64,000 bases of DNA from Deltaproteobacteria bacterium. GTDB lineage: Bacteria > Myxococcota_A > UBA796 > SXON01. The stretch's first letter is position 1. Every line of letters begins with the position of its first letter. Shown here one piece after another: positions 9,215 to 19,010 of this stretch. The position numbers and the translations under genes are program-made. The notes under the pieces are model-generated. The model was not told the origin of the DNA. It did not search any database and worked only from the letters and a program-made list of their open reading frames with translations. The stretch covers positions 81,109-145,108 of the forward strand of contig CANLGL010000003.1 of assembly GCA_947490345.1 (NCBI GenBank). Reading direction: 5' to 3'.

Positions 9215-9634
9215 ATGTTCCGCCGGAATCTCAGCCCCCCGACCCGCCTCCGTTTGCGCCAGGTCCTCACCGCCATCGCCGAGGCCGAGGTCGCCGATGA
9301 GCTCGGCCGGGACGACCTCGCCGGCGTGCCGCTCCTCGCCGAGACCGTTGTCGTCCTCGAGCGCCGCCTCCTCGGGATGCCCGCCCACTTCGCGGCTGGC
9401 ATGGTCGGGCTCACCTTGATTTTCGACCGCTCGGCGGTGCTTACCGACGGCGCGCCCTACCGGCTCCTGCCACTCGCCAAGCGCCGGGTCGCCTTCGCGC
9501 GGCTGCGCGGCCTCCCCCTGGGCCCTCTGGGCAACTTCACCACGTTCTTCGACAAGATGGCTCCGTTCATCTTCTGGTCCCAACTCGAAGAGCATGGGCA
9601 GATCCAGACCGTACTCGGCGAGAGCGCGTCGTGA
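9215..9634 (+). CDS. Small partner protein of the GMC oxidoreductase
   Basis: 139 residues from ATG 9215, preceded by AGCAGG at a proper distance. It is a soluble, Arg/Leu-rich, mostly helical protein with no signal peptide. Its stop overlaps the GTG start of the GMC oxidoreductase by four bases, so the two are translationally coupled. Small subunits next to GMC enzymes are common (gluconate dehydrogenase subunit 3 is the best known), and this protein may be an equivalent, but I cannot see a diagnostic motif. It is divergent from the cytochrome gene at 9183 with only 31 bp between starts. Confidence 0.7.
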   Translation: MFRRNLSPPTRLRLRQVLTAIAEAEVADELGRDDLAGVPLLAETVVVLERRLLGMPAHFAAGMVGLTLIFDRSAVLTDGAPYRLLPLAKRRVAFARLRGLPLGPLGNFTTFFDKMAPFIFWSQLEEHGQIQTVLGESAS

Positions 9635-11070
9635 AACAGTTCAGCTCGGATGTGTTGGTGATCGGCTCGGGTCCCGGGGGGGCGATGACCGCGTGTACCG
9701 CCGCCGAAGCGGGCCGCGATGTGCTCCTCGTGGAGGAGGGCAGCCACCACGCGGTCGATTCGGCGCCGAGCTTTTCGTTGGCCGAGATGGACCAGAAGTA
9801 CCGCAATGGCGGACTCAACGTCACCTTCGGCGGCACGAGCATCACCTACCTGGAGGGGCGGTGTGTAGGCGGCGGCAGCGAAATCAACGCCGCGCTCTAC
9901 CACCGCCCGCTGGAAAAAACGCTCCGCGAGTGGCAAGCGCAGACGCAGATCCGCGGCTTCGAGCCCGAGGCGCTTTGGCCCCACTTCGAGGCGGTCGAGG
10001 CCGACTGTAACGTCAACCTCGTGCGCGGCGGGAACGGTCCGGCCTCCGCACTTCTGCGTCGGGGCGCGGGGAGCATGGGCTGGTCCACTCGCGAGATCGC
10101 ACGCTTCTGGAACTACGATGGCGACGCGCCGATCGCGGGGTTGTCGCGCGGTCGGCAGTCGATGACGGTGACGCTCGTTCCGCGCGCCGTGCGGGCGGGG
10201 GCCCGCCTGCTGCCCGACACCCGTGTGCTTCGGCTGCTCCGCGATGGGAAACGCGTCACTGGGGCGGTGGGCGAGCGGACCGTCAACGGCGAGCGCGAGA
10301 AGGTGGAGTTTCGCGCCAAAGACGTCTTCGTGTGCGCCGGTGCGGTCCAGACCCCGCGCCTGTTGCGTCGCTCCGGGTTCACCCACAACGTCGGCGACAC
10401 GCTGCAACTCCACCCGATGATTCGCATCACCGCGCGCTTCCGGGAGCCCATCAACGACCTTGGGTACGGTGTGCCAACCGAGCAGGTCGATCAGTTCAAG
10501 CCGGAGCTGACCCTCGGGTGCAGCTACAGCTCCATTCCGCACCTGGCGCTGTGGATGGGCGCGTCGCTCGGAAACAAGCAGGCCCGGCTCCGCGACTGGC
10601 GGCGCACGGGCATCTTCTATGTCGCCGCCGTCGGCACCGGTGTCGGTCGGATTCGCGACTTGCCGCTGGTTGGCGAGCCGCTCATCCGACTCCCGCTGAC
10701 CACCGCCGATCTGGCTCGGCTCGGCGAAGGGCTCCTTCGGTTGGGTCAGCTCTTGTTCGCCGCGGGGGCCGAGGAGCTGTCCAGCCCGGTCGACGGAGCC
10801 CCTCCGATCCGCGACGTGGCGGCGCTCGAGGGTGTCGCGCGAGTGCTCCCGCAGGGGCGGATGCCGGTCTCCACGATTCACATTTTCTCGTCGGTGCCGA
10901 TGGGCGAGGATGACGCGCGCACCGGCACGGACTCGTTCGGGCTCGTGTGGGGGTGCGACAATCTGCGCATCAATGACGCGAGTTTGTTTCCTGCCAGCCC
11001 GGCGGTGAACCCGCAGGGGACCGTGCTTGCCGTCGCCCGGCGCAACGTCATGCACTTCCTGCACGGCTGA
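9631..11070 (+). CDS. GMC-family FAD oxidoreductase
   Basis: 479 residues. VLVIGSGPGGAMTACTAAE (GxGxxG at 12-17) followed by VLLVEEG (acidic residue at 35) is the FAD-binding Rossmann start; GRCVGGGSEINAALY around residue 80 is the GMC signature segment; the C-terminus SSVPMGEDD... and NPQGTVLAVARRN are the conserved GMC C-terminal domain. The family oxidises alcohols (choline, cholesterol, long-chain alcohols, sugars); the substrate here is unknown. It is shorter than secreted GMC enzymes and has no signal peptide, so it is likely cytoplasmic or membrane-associated through the coupled small protein before it. Confidence 0.9.
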   Translation: MKQFSSDVLVIGSGPGGAMTACTAAEAGRDVLLVEEGSHHAVDSAPSFSLAEMDQKYRNGGLNVTFGGTSITYLEGRCVGGGSEINAALYHRPLEKTLREWQAQTQIRGFEPEALWPHFEAVEADCNVNLVRGGNGPASALLRRGAGSMGWSTREIARFWNYDGDAPIAGLSRGRQSMTVTLVPRAVRAGARLLPDTRVLRLLRDGKRVTGAVGERTVNGEREKVEFRAKDVFVCAGAVQTPRLLRRSGFTHNVGDTLQLHPMIRITARFREPINDLGYGVPTEQVDQFKPELTLGCSYSSIPHLALWMGASLGNKQARLRDWRRTGIFYVAAVGTGVGRIRDLPLVGEPLIRLPLTTADLARLGEGLLRLGQLLFAAGAEELSSPVDGAPPIRDVAALEGVARVLPQGRMPVSTIHIFSSVPMGEDDARTGTDSFGLVWGCDNLRINDASLFPASPAVNPQGTVLAVARRNVMHFLHG

Positions 11071-11111
11071 CGGCGCCGTCCCGCTGGCCTTGATCTCGCT
11101 ACAATAGCGCC

Positions 11112-14100
11112 GTGAACGAACCCGAAGCACGCACCCGGCCCCCGTACGCCCCGTTGAGGACGGGTGGGGGTGCGGGTTGGTTGTGGGCCCGCAATGCCGC
11201 CATGGCGCTCCCTCCCGACCGTCCGAAGCTTCGGTTCCTCGATCAGCTCGGCAGCGGCGGGATGGGGGCGGTGTACCGCGCCTGGGATCTGGCCATGGGC
11301 GTTGAGGTCGCTGCCAAACAGGTTCTGGTGCCGGGGCCCGAGTCGGCCGCCCAGCTCAAGCACGAGTTCCGCATGTCGCGCGGGGCGGTGCATCCGAACC
11401 TCGTGGCGCTCTACGAGCTCGTCGTCGACGACCTCGGCGCCTTCTTCACCATGGAGCTGGTCCCCGGGTCGGAGATCGTGCCTTACTTGCGACGGGGGCT
11501 GCCGCCTGGCGTTCCGCTCGACCCCGAGGGTGTTGCGGAGCTGCGGCGTGTTTTTTCCGGGCTCGTCGATGGCGTTTCTGCGCTCCACCGGGCGGGGGTG
11601 GTCCACCGTGATCTCAAGCCGGCGAACGTGCTGGTCACCAGCGCGGGTCGGGTGGTGGTGCTCGATCTGGGTGTCGCCGCGCCGTGGGGGCAGAACGCCG
11701 GGCCGTCGTCGGTGACGCCGGTGGGAACGCCATCCTACATGCCGCCCGAACAGGCGCTGGGACAGGACCCGGTGCCGGCGTCGGATGCCTGGGCGCTTGG
11801 CTGCATCTTGAGCGAGTCCATGACCGGCGTGCGTGGGTGGGGGGCGATGTGGGGCGCGGCCGCCATGTCGGCCGGGGCCTTCCCGATGGAGCGGCCCGAC
11901 GGTCCCGACGATTTGGTGGAGCTCAGCATGCGCCTCCGCGCGTGGGAGCCGACCGACCGGATGACGCTAGAGGCGGCCGCGGAGGTCCTCGGCGGCGCTG
12001 CCGCGGTGAGCGTGTCGGGTTGGGCTCCGTTGCGGGAGCCGCAGTTCTTCGATCGTGAGGACGAGCGGCAGGCCCTCCGAGCCCAGATCGACGGTGACGG
12101 TCCCTCCCTGGTGATCGTACAGGGCGAGGCGGGTCGGGGAAAGTCGGCCGTGGTGCGCGAGGTGCTCCGGGTGGTACAGGCCAGCCCAGCGCACGTGGTG
12201 GTGAGCGGCCGGTGCGACGACGCGGAGTCGGTGCCCTTCCGCGCCTGGGACGGGGTTGTTGATGCGCTGAGCGAGCGGCTCCTGGCCATGCGCGCGACCG
12301 AGGTGGAAGCCATCTCGCTTCGAAACCCGGGCGCACTGTTCAGCGCCTTCCCGGTTTTGGGTCGCGTGCCCTCGTTCAACGCCGACACCGCTCGGGCCCC
12401 GTCGGTGGACCCCATCGAATGGCAAAAAGAGGCCTTTGCCGGCTTTGTGGATCTGCTCGAACAGGTGGGCAGGTTGCGTCGCGTGGTGATCGCGATCGAC
12501 GACGTGGCGGAGGGGGACGAGGACAGTGCCCGGCTTCTGGCCGCGGTCTTGCGTTCACCGAGCCTCAACGCCGCCGTGGTCCTGATCGGTCGCGACGGTG
12601 CGGCTTCGCCCCTTCTGGCGGCGATTCGCGCCCCTCATCCCGCCTGGTGCGTGCTGCAGCTGAACGTGGGGCCACTGGCGACGACCGACGCTGCTGCGAT
12701 GCTGGTGGACCTCGGCGTCGATCGGAGCCGGCCGGACTTCGACGCGCTCGTTGCGCAGGCCGACGGCTCGCCTTTCCTCTTGACTGAGCTGGCCCAGCAG
12801 GCGCGGGACGGCTGGACCGTTCGCTCAATCGACGAGGCAATTCGCTTGAGGGTCTCGACGCTGGATGCCGACGCGCGCGCGCTCCTGGTGGCGGCGTCGG
12901 TGTGCGCCGCGCCGGATGGGCCGGACTTCCTCGGCGCGGTGGCGGGGCTGAGTGCCGGGGTTCGCGAAGCGGTCTATCGCCTGCGTCGCCTGCGCTTGCT
13001 GCGGTCGGTGGCCGGCGTGCCGCGCGAGCGGGTGGAGCCCCATCATGATCGGGTCGCTGCGGTCGTGCTTGCCGAGCTTCCGCGCGATGTCCTATCGCGA
13101 CTACATGATCGCGCGGCGGAGCTGTTGGGCGCACGTCCGGGTGGCGAGCCGAACCGTCGATTGAGGCACCTCGTCGGGGCAGGCAAGGTCGTCGAGGCGG
13201 CGGTTTGCGCGGTCGAGGCGGGAGGGCTTGCGCTTGAAGCATTGGCCTTCGAGGCTGCGGTGGCGCTCTATGGCCAGGCTGTGGAGTTGGAGCCCACCGT
13301 CGAGCGCCTCGTGCTCCTGGCGGAAGCACTGCGGCTGGCGGGCCGGTTGAGTGAATCGGGCGCCGCGTTGGAGCGGGCGGCTTGTCTGGTCGAGTCGGGC
13401 GACCCGCGCGCTTGGGATCTGCACCGGGGGGCCGGCGAAGCGTGGTTGCGCGCCGGCGATCTCGCGCAAGGTCTGGCGGTGTTGACCCCCCTGCTTGAGC
13501 AGGTCGGGGTTCGACTGCCCGCCACGGCTGGCGCCGCGACTGCCGAGGGACTCTGGCTGCGGATCCGCTTCATGCTCTTCGGCAACCTCGGGCGCCAAGG
13601 GGCGTCGTCGCCCACGCCAGACAGCACGAGACGGATGGACCTATTATGGTCCGTCACCACCGGGCTCAGCATGCTCGATCCCGCGCGGGGTGACGTGCTC
13701 GGCTTGCGGCACCTCTTGGATGCGGGGCGACAGGGCGACCCCTCACGCCGGGCGCGCGCCCTTGGCTTCGAGGCTTCGAATGAGGCGCTCGTCGGGAATG
13801 GGTTCTTCCTCGGCCGCGCGCGCGCGCTTTTGGAGCGTGCGGAGCCGTTGGCCGCAGACACCGGCCTCCCCGCGGACCGCGCGTGGGTGCTCCTCGCGCG
13901 CACGACCGTCCACGGGCTGGCGGGCGAGTTTCGTGAGTCGGCCCAGCTGGGCCTGGAGGCCGAGCGGCTCTACGTCGGCGAGTGCACCGGCGTTGACTGG
14001 GAGCTGATGGCGCTCCGGACCTACGTCAACGGGGCCCTGGCCCAGCTTGGTGAGGTGCGCCTCTTGCAGGATCGCGTGGTGCGAGGGCTGGACGACGCCC

Positions 14101-14717
14101 TGCGACGGGAGCACGTCTTGGCGGCGATGGTGCACCGCGCCGGGCAGCCAGCCCTCGCCTGGTTGTGGCTCGATCGCCCGGAGGTCATCCTCGCTTCCGA
14201 GGCGCTGCCACCGGAGTCGCCGGGGGTCGACTTCTCGGCGCTCCGGTACTTCTCCATGGTGGCGACGGTTCGGGCGAGGTTGTACAGCGGCGATCCGACG
14301 GGCGCGCGTGCCGCGCTCGACCTCAGTTGGGCGGGGATGCTGGCGGCCGGGTACCTCGGGTTCGCGTACACCCGGGTGGAAATGTTTGTGTTGCGCTCTC
14401 AGGTCCAGGCCGCCTCGGGCGAGCTGGCCGGGCTCAGCTCCGCGGCGGGTCGCATCGCGAAGGACACGCCTCTGGCCCATGCGGCTGCGTACGCCGCGCT
14501 CGTCCGGGCGCTGGCGGCGCCAAGCGCGGTCACCTTTGCCGCGGCCGGCGAGGCCTTCGAGGCCAGGGAGCTCGCGGTGTCGGCGGCTGCCTGCCGTTGG
14601 CGCGCGGCGCGGCTCGATGGCCGTATGGCCGACGCTGAAACGATCATCGCCACTGCGCGCGCCTCGGGGATCGTGAACCCGGAACGCTACTTCGTGGGCT
14701 TCGCGCCGGTGGCTTGA
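11112..14717 (+). CDS. Ser/Thr protein kinase fused to AAA-type ATPase and helical repeat region
   Basis: 1201 residues. Kinase domain ~40-300: glycine loop LGSGGMGAVYRA (47-58), catalytic Lys69, HRDLKPANV (165-173), DLG in place of DFG (185-187), and GTPSYMPPEQ. A P-loop ATPase follows: GEAGRGKS at about 338-345 and a Walker B-like VVIAIDDVAEGD near 460. From ~650 to the end is an Ala/Leu-rich helical-repeat region, probably TPR-like. This kinase/ATPase/TPR arrangement is a typical myxobacterial signalling protein. A GTG opens the frame; ATG at codon 31 is a plausible alternative start. The last 31 bp overlap the convergent FAD monooxygenase gene. Confidence 0.9.
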   Translation: MNEPEARTRPPYAPLRTGGGAGWLWARNAAMALPPDRPKLRFLDQLGSGGMGAVYRAWDLAMGVEVAAKQVLVPGPESAAQLKHEFRMSRGAVHPNLVALYELVVDDLGAFFTMELVPGSEIVPYLRRGLPPGVPLDPEGVAELRRVFSGLVDGVSALHRAGVVHRDLKPANVLVTSAGRVVVLDLGVAAPWGQNAGPSSVTPVGTPSYMPPEQALGQDPVPASDAWALGCILSESMTGVRGWGAMWGAAAMSAGAFPMERPDGPDDLVELSMRLRAWEPTDRMTLEAAAEVLGGAAAVSVSGWAPLREPQFFDREDERQALRAQIDGDGPSLVIVQGEAGRGKSAVVREVLRVVQASPAHVVVSGRCDDAESVPFRAWDGVVDALSERLLAMRATEVEAISLRNPGALFSAFPVLGRVPSFNADTARAPSVDPIEWQKEAFAGFVDLLEQVGRLRRVVIAIDDVAEGDEDSARLLAAVLRSPSLNAAVVLIGRDGAASPLLAAIRAPHPAWCVLQLNVGPLATTDAAAMLVDLGVDRSRPDFDALVAQADGSPFLLTELAQQARDGWTVRSIDEAIRLRVSTLDADARALLVAASVCAAPDGPDFLGAVAGLSAGVREAVYRLRRLRLLRSVAGVPRERVEPHHDRVAAVVLAELPRDVLSRLHDRAAELLGARPGGEPNRRLRHLVGAGKVVEAAVCAVEAGGLALEALAFEAAVALYGQAVELEPTVERLVLLAEALRLAGRLSESGAALERAACLVESGDPRAWDLHRGAGEAWLRAGDLAQGLAVLTPLLEQVGVRLPATAGAATAEGLWLRIRFMLFGNLGRQGASSPTPDSTRRMDLLWSVTTGLSMLDPARGDVLGLRHLLDAGRQGDPSRRARALGFEASNEALVGNGFFLGRARALLERAEPLAADTGLPADRAWVLLARTTVHGLAGEFRESAQLGLEAERLYVGECTGVDWELMALRTYVNGALAQLGEVRLLQDRVVRGLDDALRREHVLAAMVHRAGQPALAWLWLDRPEVILASEALPPESPGVDFSALRYFSMVATVRARLYSGDPTGARAALDLSWAGMLAAGYLGFAYTRVEMFVLRSQVQAASGELAGLSSAAGRIAKDTPLAHAAAYAALVRALAAPSAVTFAAAGEAFEARELAVSAAACRWRAARLDGRMADAETIIATARASGIVNPERYFVGFAPVA

Positions 14718-15853
14718 GCAGCAGGGTCCGCGAACATCGCGGCGAAGCCGCTCAAGAGTGCCGCCGCCGGCACCGCGCTGAAGACGGTGTCTCTCACCTG
14801 TGCGGCGAACTCCGAGCCGGGGCACGACACTTGGGAGACCGCCCAGGACGCCCGCTGCAGTCCGGCGGTGCGCTCGGAACGTTGGCCTTCGTACCTACGG
14901 AAAGCGGCCTCTGTCGGGCCGGCTTCGCTGGCGAGCGTCGCGGCCAAAACCACTGCATCCTCCAGCGCCATGCACACCCCTTGGCCGAGGTCTGGCGTGC
15001 AGGGGTGGGCCGCGTCGCCCAACAGGGAGATGCGCCCCGTGCCCCATACGGTCGACGGTGGGCGATCCTGCAGTTCGAAGCGGAGCCAACTGCCGTCCGG
15101 GGTCGTCGCGATCAGATCGGTGATGGGTGGCGGGTAGCCCCGGAAGCACGCCCGCAACGCGGCCATGTCCGCGACGCCGAAGGATGCGTGGGTGTAGGCA
15201 TACCACCACGAGCCCGTCGCGTGGGGGATGTGAAGGAAGCGGCGCCCCTGCCCGTCGGTGCTGGTCAGCCGAGTCGCGTCGCTACCCGGGGTGGGGCTCG
15301 ACCCGATCCAAGCGACCATGTTGGCGAGCCGGGGCGGCACGTCCCCGCGGAGGTACGTCGCGACTTTGGAATGGAAGCCGTCGGCGCCGACCAACGCTGC
15401 GGCCTCGATCTCTTCGCCACCGTCGAGGCGGACGCACACCCGATCACCTTCGGTGGTCGCGGATTCGACTGGCGCGCCCCACCTGACGTGCTCGCGTCCG
15501 AGCGCGCCGAGCAGGGCGTCGATAAGCCGCCCGCGCTCCAGGGCCATGAGCCAGCCGCCGCCGCCGGCGGCGAGCTTTCCGATCGGCAGGTCGTGGGTGA
15601 GCGCGCCGGTCCAGCCGCGGACGTGGACCCTCCGGAACGCCGGTCCCAGCGCCCTCGCAGGGCCCTCGCCGAGAACCGCGGCGAGCGCGCGCGTACCGTG
15701 GGGCCACAAGACGAGGGCTCCGCCGCCAGTGCGCGGTCCCTGGGCCTTCTCCACGACCCGCGCGTCGATCTCCGCGCGGCGCAAGAGGATGGCCAGCGCG
15801 AGCCCGCCTGGCCCGGCGCCGGCGATGAGAAACGGCCTACCGGCGTCCGCCAC
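14687..15853 (-). CDS. FAD-dependent monooxygenase (PHBH-type)
   Basis: 388 residues. FLIAGAGPGGLALAILLRRA (GxGxxG 12-17) is the FAD-binding start; LVGADGFHSKVATYL is the DG motif; and GDAAHPCTPDLGQG is the second FAD motif, all in the order seen in group A aromatic/isoprenoid hydroxylases. It is the last gene of the seven-gene isoprenoid operon: its start overlaps the end of the large FAD oxidoreductase by 17 bp. I infer it hydroxylates or epoxidises the product of the upstream enzymes. No signal peptide or membrane helix is visible. Confidence 0.9.
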   Translation of the reverse strand: MADAGRPFLIAGAGPGGLALAILLRRAEIDARVVEKAQGPRTGGGALVLWPHGTRALAAVLGEGPARALGPAFRRVHVRGWTGALTHDLPIGKLAAGGGGWLMALERGRLIDALLGALGREHVRWGAPVESATTEGDRVCVRLDGGEEIEAAALVGADGFHSKVATYLRGDVPPRLANMVAWIGSSPTPGSDATRLTSTDGQGRRFLHIPHATGSWWYAYTHASFGVADMAALRACFRGYPPPITDLIATTPDGSWLRFELQDRPPSTVWGTGRISLLGDAAHPCTPDLGQGVCMALEDAVVLAATLASEAGPTEAAFRRYEGQRSERTAGLQRASWAVSQVSCPGSEFAAQVRDTVFSAVPAAALLSGFAAMFADPAAQATGAKPTK

Positions 15854-18800
15854 GCGTCTCGTAGAGCTCCTTGGCCCAGTCGACGAACCGTTCGCTGGCT
15901 GCCCGTAGATCTTCGAGCGAGTTGCGAGCCACCGAGGGCTCGTTGCGCAGCGCGTCGTAGGCTTCTTCGAGGTAGCTGGTCCAGTTCATCGGCGTCTTCG
16001 GCGTCGCGATAATCATCTGTTCGACGCGGAGGATCTCGACCATGTGCGGAAGTCCGCGGGCCACCAGGCGCTCGTCGAGCTTGCGCAGCGCGGCCAGATC
16101 CGGGAACTCGTTGTCCTCCGGGTCCCAGGTGTCGCAGAACTCGCCGAGCAGCTCGCCGTTCGGGCGACTGGCCACGTCGTAGAGGATCGCGTTGACCGCG
16201 TGCCGCGCCGATTCGTTGGCGGCCTCCATGCTGGTGAGGCGGGTGTGGGTCCGCATGTGCGGCCCCGCAAGCACCCATTGTCCCGCGGTGACTCGGTACC
16301 GCTGACCGGCGTTGGTACCGCCATCGTCGGTGGCGTCGACGGGGATGGCCCACGTCGGGCGTTTCTCGTTGTCCTGCGGACGGTTGATCAGGAAGGGCGC
16401 GGCGTTTCGTTTGATCTGGCGGTCGGGGTCACCGCCCTCGCGCTCGAGGTGCCAGTCGACCGCGTACCACCGCGGCAGGGTCGTGCCCTGCTTCTGAAAG
16501 TCAGGCAACGGCGCGGTGAGCTGGTTCCACGTCTCCTTCTGCAGCTTGTCCGAGCTGATGGCGATGGCATTGAGCTTTGCGCCCGGGGCGATGTCGGCGT
16601 TGGTCCAGTGGCACAGGTCGACCGAAAGGTTCGAGACGAACCCGGCTTCGTGCCGCTGCATGCGCGTTCGCCAGTAGGACGGCTGCGAAATCGACGAGAT
16701 ACCCCAGGGAGCACCGATGTAGTAGACGTGCCCTTCGCCCCCGACGCGCACGCCGGAGTCGAAGTAGAACTGCACGCCCGCCATCACGCGGAAGGGGCCG
16801 GCGACGGTCCAGCTCTCGTTGGCGCCGGCGGTGCCGACGCCGCCCAGGCTCAGGTAGTCGTCGGCGGTGTACGGGTCGTTTTCCGCGATGTCCTTCAGCG
16901 ACATCTCTCGTTCGACTTCTTCGAGGGCGCTGACGTGCCACCGGTGCATCGTGTCGAAGTCCCCGACCCAGGAGCCCGCCTTCACGAGGTCAAAGGTTCG
17001 ATAGAGCCCGGTAGCGAGCACGTAGTAGTCGGCCTCCTCGACGAAGGCGGGGGCACCCGGGTCGGGGACCGGAGTGGCGGCGAACGAGGGTGAGTACTTG
17101 AGGTCGGCCCCAGCACCCGCACGGTCGAGCTGAGTGACCTTCCCCGCGTAGAAGTTGACTCCCTGGTAGCGCAAGTAGTGCTTCCACGGGACGAAGAACG
17201 CGGTGGTGGTCGGACCGTTGAGCGTCTGGTCCGAGCGTCGGTCGCCCCGCACCGGATCCATCAACAGTTGCACCGTGGTGTTGAGCTGGGTGCGGGCGTC
17301 GACCTCGTCGGCACGCGCCGACAACAGCGACAGCGGCGCGTCCTCCAACGCCTGCGCAAAGCCATTTTCACCCGGCGAACGCTTGAAGTCGTCGATGCCG
17401 ATGTACGACTTCCAGTCCTTCCCTTCTGCCTCTTTCGTTCGACGCGCGGGGCAGGAGGTCAGATATTTGAGGATGCGCACCTCGAAGAGGGCCACATCCC
17501 AGTCTTCGTACCCCATCTCCTTGAACTCCGCGAGAATCTTGCGGAGCTCCTCGAAGCTGTGGACCGGACGCCGGGGGAAGGTGTGGAGTTTTTGACGCTT
17601 GATCGGGTCTTTCTCGCGGGATAGGTACATCTGCACCTCCCCGGTGGGGACCAGGTTGTCGTAGGCGGTGAGTCCACCGGCGCGACCCATCTCGTCCAGG
17701 AGGGGGATCCGCTTCATCGTGTCGAACAGATGCTGATAGAAGGACGGAAAGATGCGGTAGCCGTGCTCGGTGGGTACGAGGTGCTGCCGCACCCGGAGCT
17801 CGACCCAGGCTCCACTACCGTCGCCCCGGTCGTTGGGGTCTTCGGCCACGCGCAGCTCAGGCTCGAAGAGTACGGTGACCACTGCTGCGGGGATGTTTTC
17901 GCTGGCGGCGCGGGTGTAGGTGAACGCCTCCTCGGAGGTGGCGCCGGCCTCGCGGCGGAGGATCTGTCGCGACAGGGGAATCTTGATGGACCCGGGGGCG
18001 ACCTTGGCGCGGGTCCAGCCATCCGGGGCCTCGGTGTAGTCCTTCACCCACTTCAGGGTGTGCCGGACACGCGACTGGGCGCACCCAGGATCGTCGATCT
18101 CGCCGACCCGGCCGAGCACGGTGACTGTCCAGGCGGGGATCGGGCGGTCCGCCTGGCGTGCGTCCTCGTCGTTGCCGGTGCGGGTGGCCTGGCGACGCGG
18201 CGGGCCGCCCTGCGAGATCAGGTAGGCGGTTCCCTTGTCATAGCCCTCGCCGGTTTGATCCCCTGAGGCAGCGGCAGCGGCCAGGAAGCCGGCGAATGCG
18301 GCGAGGAGATCGGCGCTGGTGGGCTCGAGCACGGTGAAGTCGGGCACGCCGTTGTTGACCCCGCCGCTCACCAGCAGTCGCCCCTGAAAGTTGCCGAGGG
18401 CGATGCGCAGGGGCGTGGCCACCAGCAGCGGTTCTGCCGCCTCACGCGTGGGCAGACGACGCAGCGGCGTCCGGGCAATGCCGCCGACGTCGGTCTTCCA
18501 GGGCTCCAGGTCCATGGTGTTCTCCTCGACCACCTGGACGCGGAACCCGCGCTCGATGAGCTCGTGGGCGGCGCTCAGGCCGGCGATGCCCGAGCCGATG
18601 ACGGTGACCAGCGGACCGTACCTCTTGGCTTCGTCCGACAGGGGCGGACGGGCCGGCGGCACCGGTGCGGGCGCCTCGCCGTCGTGTTCGATCTCGTGAG
18701 GTGCGACGCCAGTCAGCGCGCACCACAGGCTCACCAGGTCGGCGGGATCCAGCCTGAGGTCGGGGATCGTCGCCTCCGCCGGCCGACGCATCCGATTGAG

Positions 18801-19010
18801 CGCCACGTTGGGCAGCCAGACCGTCACATGCGGAGGCGCGCGCCGCCCTTCGACGATCGTCACCGCGCCGTCGTCGTCGATGTGCAAGAGCGCGACCTCG
18901 TCGCCGCGGCGGAGCTCGACATATTTCGCGGCGAGGGCGCCTCGGATCGTCCGCGAGAGGCTGTTGAGCGCATCCACCCGGGCCGACAGTTCGCTACGCA
19001 GCTTAAGCAT
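15837..19010 (-). CDS. 1057-residue FAD/NAD(P)-binding oxidoreductase with N-terminal SCP2-like domain
   Basis: Residues 1-105 look like a sterol-carrier-type (SCP2-like) lipid-binding domain, followed by a Pro-rich linker. VTVIGSGIAGLSAAHELIER (GxGxxG 139-144) and VQVVEE start a FAD domain of the phytoene desaturase/amine oxidase superfamily, with VGGIART as its second motif and STEHGYRIFPSFYQHLFDTM-type residues (about 330) characteristic of desaturase-like members. The C-terminal GPHMRTHTRLTSMEAANESA is the closing FAD contact. It is about twice the length of ordinary phytoene desaturases because of insertions at 200-330 and 450-600. The start overlaps the CrtC-like gene by 8 bp. Likely substrate: a polyprenyl chain or derived lipid (inference). 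Confidence 0.85.
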   Translation of the reverse strand: MLKLRSELSARVDALNSLSRTIRGALAAKYVELRRGDEVALLHIDDDGAVTIVEGRRAPPHVTVWLPNVALNRMRRPAEATIPDLRLDPADLVSLWCALTGVAPHEIEHDGEAPAPVPPARPPLSDEAKRYGPLVTVIGSGIAGLSAAHELIERGFRVQVVEENTMDLEPWKTDVGGIARTPLRRLPTREAAEPLLVATPLRIALGNFQGRLLVSGGVNNGVPDFTVLEPTSADLLAAFAGFLAAAAASGDQTGEGYDKGTAYLISQGGPPRRQATRTGNDEDARQADRPIPAWTVTVLGRVGEIDDPGCAQSRVRHTLKWVKDYTEAPDGWTRAKVAPGSIKIPLSRQILRREAGATSEEAFTYTRAASENIPAAVVTVLFEPELRVAEDPNDRGDGSGAWVELRVRQHLVPTEHGYRIFPSFYQHLFDTMKRIPLLDEMGRAGGLTAYDNLVPTGEVQMYLSREKDPIKRQKLHTFPRRPVHSFEELRKILAEFKEMGYEDWDVALFEVRILKYLTSCPARRTKEAEGKDWKSYIGIDDFKRSPGENGFAQALEDAPLSLLSARADEVDARTQLNTTVQLLMDPVRGDRRSDQTLNGPTTTAFFVPWKHYLRYQGVNFYAGKVTQLDRAGAGADLKYSPSFAATPVPDPGAPAFVEEADYYVLATGLYRTFDLVKAGSWVGDFDTMHRWHVSALEEVEREMSLKDIAENDPYTADDYLSLGGVGTAGANESWTVAGPFRVMAGVQFYFDSGVRVGGEGHVYYIGAPWGISSISQPSYWRTRMQRHEAGFVSNLSVDLCHWTNADIAPGAKLNAIAISSDKLQKETWNQLTAPLPDFQKQGTTLPRWYAVDWHLEREGGDPDRQIKRNAAPFLINRPQDNEKRPTWAIPVDATDDGGTNAGQRYRVTAGQWVLAGPHMRTHTRLTSMEAANESARHAVNAILYDVASRPNGELLGEFCDTWDPEDNEFPDLAALRKLDERLVARGLPHMVEILRVEQMIIATPKTPMNWTSYLEEAYDALRNEPSVARNSLEDLRAASERFVDWAKELYETRGGRR

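Noticed and set aside
9457..11130. A 557-codon leftward frame
   Set aside because: Complement of the GMC oxidoreductase gene and its partner; composition is that of a GC-rich shadow frame without domains.
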